NCBI GenBank assembly: GCA_020216845.1
Contig: JAIWNK010000131.1
Location: 1-10,000, forward strand
Length of the DNA stretch: 10,000 nt
Direction of reading: 5' to 3'
Source: Anaerolinea sp.
GTDB taxonomy: Bacteria > Chloroflexota > Anaerolineae > Anaerolineales > Anaerolineaceae
Shown: positions 7,511-10,000 of the stretch, in pieces
Position numbering within the stretch: the stretch's first letter is position 1
How the letters are laid out: every line of letters starts with the position of its first letter
Made by a program: the position numbers and the translations under genes
Notes under the pieces: model-generated
What the model was told of the DNA's origin: nothing
What the model saw: the letters and a program-made list of their open reading frames with translations, nothing else
Databases searched by the model: none

Positions 7511-9079
7511 AAGCAACCAGAAAAAGCCAAAGGGCGGAATGGTCAGCACGTCACGCACCTGCACACCGCTGATGGCGTCTTGCCAATCTCCGGGCGGCAA
7601 GCGCAGCGAAAGCTGTGCATCGGCCAGGTTGTGAACAGCCAACAGCTGCCCACGCCAAAAAGCCGCCAGGCGCTCATCGCTATCCGTCAACCAGCGCACC
7701 GGCTCGTGCCCATGCAGGTCTGTCAGCCGTTTGCGCACGGCGATCAGCGCCCGCAAGCGATTGAAGAGCGACTGCGGGTCGGCGCGCTGTGCCGCAACGT
7801 TGCAGCGCGCTAGCGGAAAATCGGGCGTATCAATCGGTTGGGCATAAAGCTGTTCGGGGCGAGCAGCGGAAAAACCCGCTGTTGGACCCGCTTGCCACTG
7901 CATTGGCGTGCGCACGCCATTGCGATCGGGCAGGGTCAGGTCGTCTCCCATGCCGATCTCATCCCCATAATACAGGATCGGCGCGCCCGGCAGGCTAAAC
8001 AGCAAGGCATTGGCAAGCAAAATCTTGCGCGTGTCGCCATTCAGGAGGGGGGCAAGGCGGCGACGAATGCCCAAATTGAGGCGCATGCGCGGCTGCGGGG
8101 CATATTCGGCCCACATCCACTGCCGCTCCTCCTCGGTCACCATCTCCAGCGTCAGCTCATCGTGATTGCGCAAAAAGGTGCACCACTGACACGCTTCAGG
8201 GATCTCGGGCGTGCGCGCCAAAATCCACTCCAGGGCAGTGCGCCGCCCCTCGCACAAGGCCTTGAACAGGCGCGGCATGACCGGAAAATGGAACGCCATG
8301 TGAAACTCATCGCCATCGCCAAAATAGGCGCGCGTCTCCTGTGGCCATTGATTGGCCTCCGCCAGCAAAATCCGCCCGGGGTAATGCTCATCCATCCAGC
8401 GGCGAATCTTCTTTAAATAAGCATGGGTTTCGGGCAAATTTTCACAATTGGTGCCTTCGCGCTCAAACAAATAGGGCACTGCATCGGCGCGAAAGCCATC
8501 AATGCCCAGCTTGAGCCAAAAATCCATCACCTCCAGCATGGCCTGTTGCACCTTGGGGTTGTCGAAATTTAGGTCAGGCTGAGAGGCATAAAAACGGTGC
8601 CAGTAATACTGACCGGCTTGCTCATCCCAACTCCAATTGGAGCGTTCGGTGTCGAGGAAGATGACGCGCGCTTCGGCATAGCGCTCAGCGGTGTCACTCC
8701 AGACGAAATACTCGCGGTAGGGCGAATGCCGATCGGCGCGCGCCGCCTGAAACCAGGGGTGCTGATCGGAGACGTGATTGAGCACCAAATCGGCGATGAT
8801 GCGCAAGCCGCGGCGGTGTGCCTCGGTCACCAGGCGCCGGAAGTCTTCCAGCGTGCCATATTCCGGGTGAATGGAAAAATAATCAGCAATGTCGTAGCCA
8901 TCATCCCGGCGCGGCGAGGGGTAAATGGGCAAGAGCCAAACACAATCTACGCCCAACTCCTTCAAATAGTCCAGCTTTTCAATCAGGCCGGGCAAATCGC
9001 CCGCCCCGTCGCCATTCGAGTCACAAAAAGCGCGCGGGTGAATTTCATAGAAGATTGCATTCTGATACCACTCTGTCAT
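7502..9079 (-). CDS. treS: Trehalose synthase (maltose alpha-D-glucosyltransferase), GH13
   Basis: Cytoplasmic enzyme that interconverts maltose and trehalose. The 525 residues cover a full GH13 catalytic barrel and a small C-terminal beta domain, without the maltokinase fusion of some homologues. TreS-specific stretches are clear: [20 protein letters not shown] (49-68), [49 protein letters not shown] and [10 protein letters not shown]. The catalytic residues are present: nucleophile D199 (GFRADAV), acid/base E241 (LLAEANQ), and D307 in FLRNHDE. NGDGAGD at 22-28 is the calcium-associated loop common in this group. The ATG at 9079 begins the usual [12 protein letters not shown]-terminus. AAAGAG, overlapping the stop of the adaptor gene, serves as a modest ribosome site 7 nt upstream. 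With 12 nt between the genes, treS is probably co-transcribed with the adaptor gene. A sucrose isomerase or plain amylase is less likely given these motifs. Confidence 0.95.
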   Translation of the reverse strand: MTEWYQNAIFYEIHPRAFCDSNGDGAGDLPGLIEKLDYLKELGVDCVWLLPIYPSPRRDDGYDIADYFSIHPEYGTLEDFRRLVTEAHRRGLRIIADLVLNHVSDQHPWFQAARADRHSPYREYFVWSDTAERYAEARVIFLDTERSNWSWDEQAGQYYWHRFYASQPDLNFDNPKVQQAMLEVMDFWLKLGIDGFRADAVPYLFEREGTNCENLPETHAYLKKIRRWMDEHYPGRILLAEANQWPQETRAYFGDGDEFHMAFHFPVMPRLFKALCEGRRTALEWILARTPEIPEACQWCTFLRNHDELTLEMVTEEERQWMWAEYAPQPRMRLNLGIRRRLAPLLNGDTRKILLANALLFSLPGAPILYYGDEIGMGDDLTLPDRNGVRTPMQWQAGPTAGFSAARPEQLYAQPIDTPDFPLARCNVAAQRADPQSLFNRLRALIAVRKRLTDLHGHEPVRWLTDSDERLAAFWRGQLLAVHNLADAQLSLRLPPGDWQDAISGVQVRDVLTIPPFGFFWLLRL

Positions 9080-9091
9080 AGGGTTGCTCTT

Positions 9092-10000
9092 TCAGGGTTC
9101 AAAGGTCACCGAAACGGTCATGCCCCAGCGCAAGCGCGGGTCTGTTTCCAGCAAGCGGATGCGCACCGGATAGGTGATGTCACCGGCGTTTTCGGCAAAC
9201 AACTGATCAATCCGCTCAATCTCACCGGCAAAGGTCTGCGTCGGCAGGGCATCCGGCTGCACCACAACCGCCTGCCCCGGCTTGAGGTTGACCACATTCA
9301 GCTCGGTCAGGTCCTTGGTTTCCACATACCAGGTCGAAAAATCCGCCAAAACAAGGATGGGGCGGGACGGAGCGGCGACCTCGCCCACCTCGATATTGAC
9401 TTGCACCACGCGCCCGGCAAACGGCGCCCGCAATTCCTGCTGATCAAGGGCGGTTTGTGCCGCCTGCACCTGCGCCTCTGCAGCTGTCAGACGGGCATCA
9501 GCCAGGTCGCGCTCCTCTTTGGGCACACCGCCGCTCCAATCCTTCAGGCGGCGGTCGGCATCGGCCAGGTTTGCCTCGGCCAGGGCCACGGCAGCATTGG
9601 CAGCATCGCGTTGGTTGCGCCACTGCCGCAACTCACGGTCGAGGGCATCGCGCTTGTCTTGGGCGTCATCGCGCTTCTTTTTGGCGTCTTTGTAGGTCTG
9701 ATTGTCTTCATTCAACCCACGATAGCGGTCAAATTCGGTTTGTGCGTCCTTCAATTCCTGCTCAGCATCGGCGAGGTCGGCCTCCAAATCATCCAGATGG
9801 TCACGGTATTGCTGCGTATCGAGTGCGTCCAGGTCGGCTTGCGCCTGCACAAGAGCACGCTCAGCCTCGCTCACAGCTGCCTGGGCCTGCGAACGTTGTA
9901 GCTCAGCCAGGTCATCCAAATCTTGCCGGGCCTTCTGCGCCGCCAACAGCTCCGCCTGAGCGGCGCGCAGCGCTGCTTCGGCCTGCGGCTGCGTTGCCAG
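9092..10000 (-). CDS. HlyD/RND-type membrane-fusion adaptor (N-terminus beyond the window)
   Basis: 302 residues are visible, open at the right edge in the same frame, so a nominal TTG at 9946 is not the real start. Visible residues 1-187 are a long Ala/Gln/Asp/Glu-rich coiled coil with repeated ADLADAEQEL-type heptads, broken by a short turn (SGGVPKEE). Next is the C-terminal half of the lipoyl/biotinyl-like domain, L190-R-A-P-F-A-G-R, followed by VNIEVGEVAAPSRPILVLAD. A beta-barrel region then leads to DPRLRWGMTVSVTFEP at the end. This is the layout of periplasmic or extracytoplasmic adaptors that join an inner-membrane ABC or RND pump to an exit duct, or act with MacB-like ABC exporters. 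The signal or anchor, the first lipoyl half and the start lie outside the window. No transporter subunit follows; treS does, 12 nt later, so any pump gene would be upstream or elsewhere. Confidence 0.9.
   Translation of the reverse strand: MATQPQAEAALRAAQAELLAAQKARQDLDDLAELQRSQAQAAVSEAERALVQAQADLDALDTQQYRDHLDDLEADLADAEQELKDAQTEFDRYRGLNEDNQTYKDAKKKRDDAQDKRDALDRELRQWRNQRDAANAAVALAEANLADADRRLKDWSGGVPKEERDLADARLTAAEAQVQAAQTALDQQELRAPFAGRVVQVNIEVGEVAAPSRPILVLADFSTWYVETKDLTELNVVNLKPGQAVVVQPDALPTQTFAGEIERIDQLFAENAGDITYPVRIRLLETDPRLRWGMTVSVTFEP

Noticed and set aside
8597..9901. Long plus-strand open frame of 434 codons
   Set aside because: It lies antisense across treS and the adaptor gene, whose protein motifs are unmistakable. 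Its translation shows no recognisable domain and starts inside treS without a good ribosome site.
9092..9946. TTG at 9946 as the start of the adaptor
   Set aside because: The same frame stays open to the window edge with continuing coiled-coil sequence, and a complete adaptor needs an N-terminal anchor and the first lipoyl half.

Overview
The window carries eight protein-coding genes, all on the minus strand, so transcription runs from the right edge to the left. The two end genes are cut by the window. GC content is moderate to high except in one gene. Signal peptides, a lipoprotein, an HlyD-type adaptor, an FHA-bearing surface or membrane protein, TreS and an Xpt-GuaA pair would suit a free-living bacterium, perhaps a Chloroflexota (Anaerolineae-like) lineage. 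That placement is an impression from protein style; there is no marker RNA in the window.

In the direction of transcription: (1) 10000-9092 is the C-terminal part of an HlyD/RND-type membrane-fusion adaptor with a long Ala-rich coiled coil. (2) 9079-7502 is a complete GH13 trehalose synthase (TreS), 12 bp behind it. (3) 7422-5377 is a large multi-pass GT-C-type glycosyltransferase-like protein. It is visibly more AT-rich than its neighbours, uses a TTG start and has its own plausible promoter. (4) 5290-4862 is a small lipoprotein whose body resembles the calcium-dependent galactophilic lectin LecA (PA-IL). A hairpin follows it. (5) 4742-4113 is a polytopic membrane protein with a DUF1232/YkvA-like motif and a Pro/Ala-rich tail, preceded by an extended -10 promoter. 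(6) 4075-3497 is xanthine phosphoribosyltransferase. (7) 3500-1941 is GMP synthase, overlapping xpt by 4 nt (ATGA). (8) 1850-1 is a secreted or membrane-anchored protein with a VWA-like N-terminal region, a late transmembrane helix and a cytoplasmic FHA domain that runs off the left edge.

The clearest functional unit is xpt-guaA: Xpt turns xanthine into XMP and GuaA aminates XMP to GMP, a two-step guanine-nucleotide salvage route. TreS supplies or remodels trehalose. The adaptor, GT-C protein, lectin-like lipoprotein and FHA protein are envelope-associated but do not form a recognisable single pathway. I see no mobile element, CRISPR array, tRNA or rRNA, and no gene-free stretch longer than about 120 bp. 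I do not see strong evidence for a new multi-gene system; the lectin-like lipoprotein and the AT-rich GT-C gene beside it are the most unusual items.
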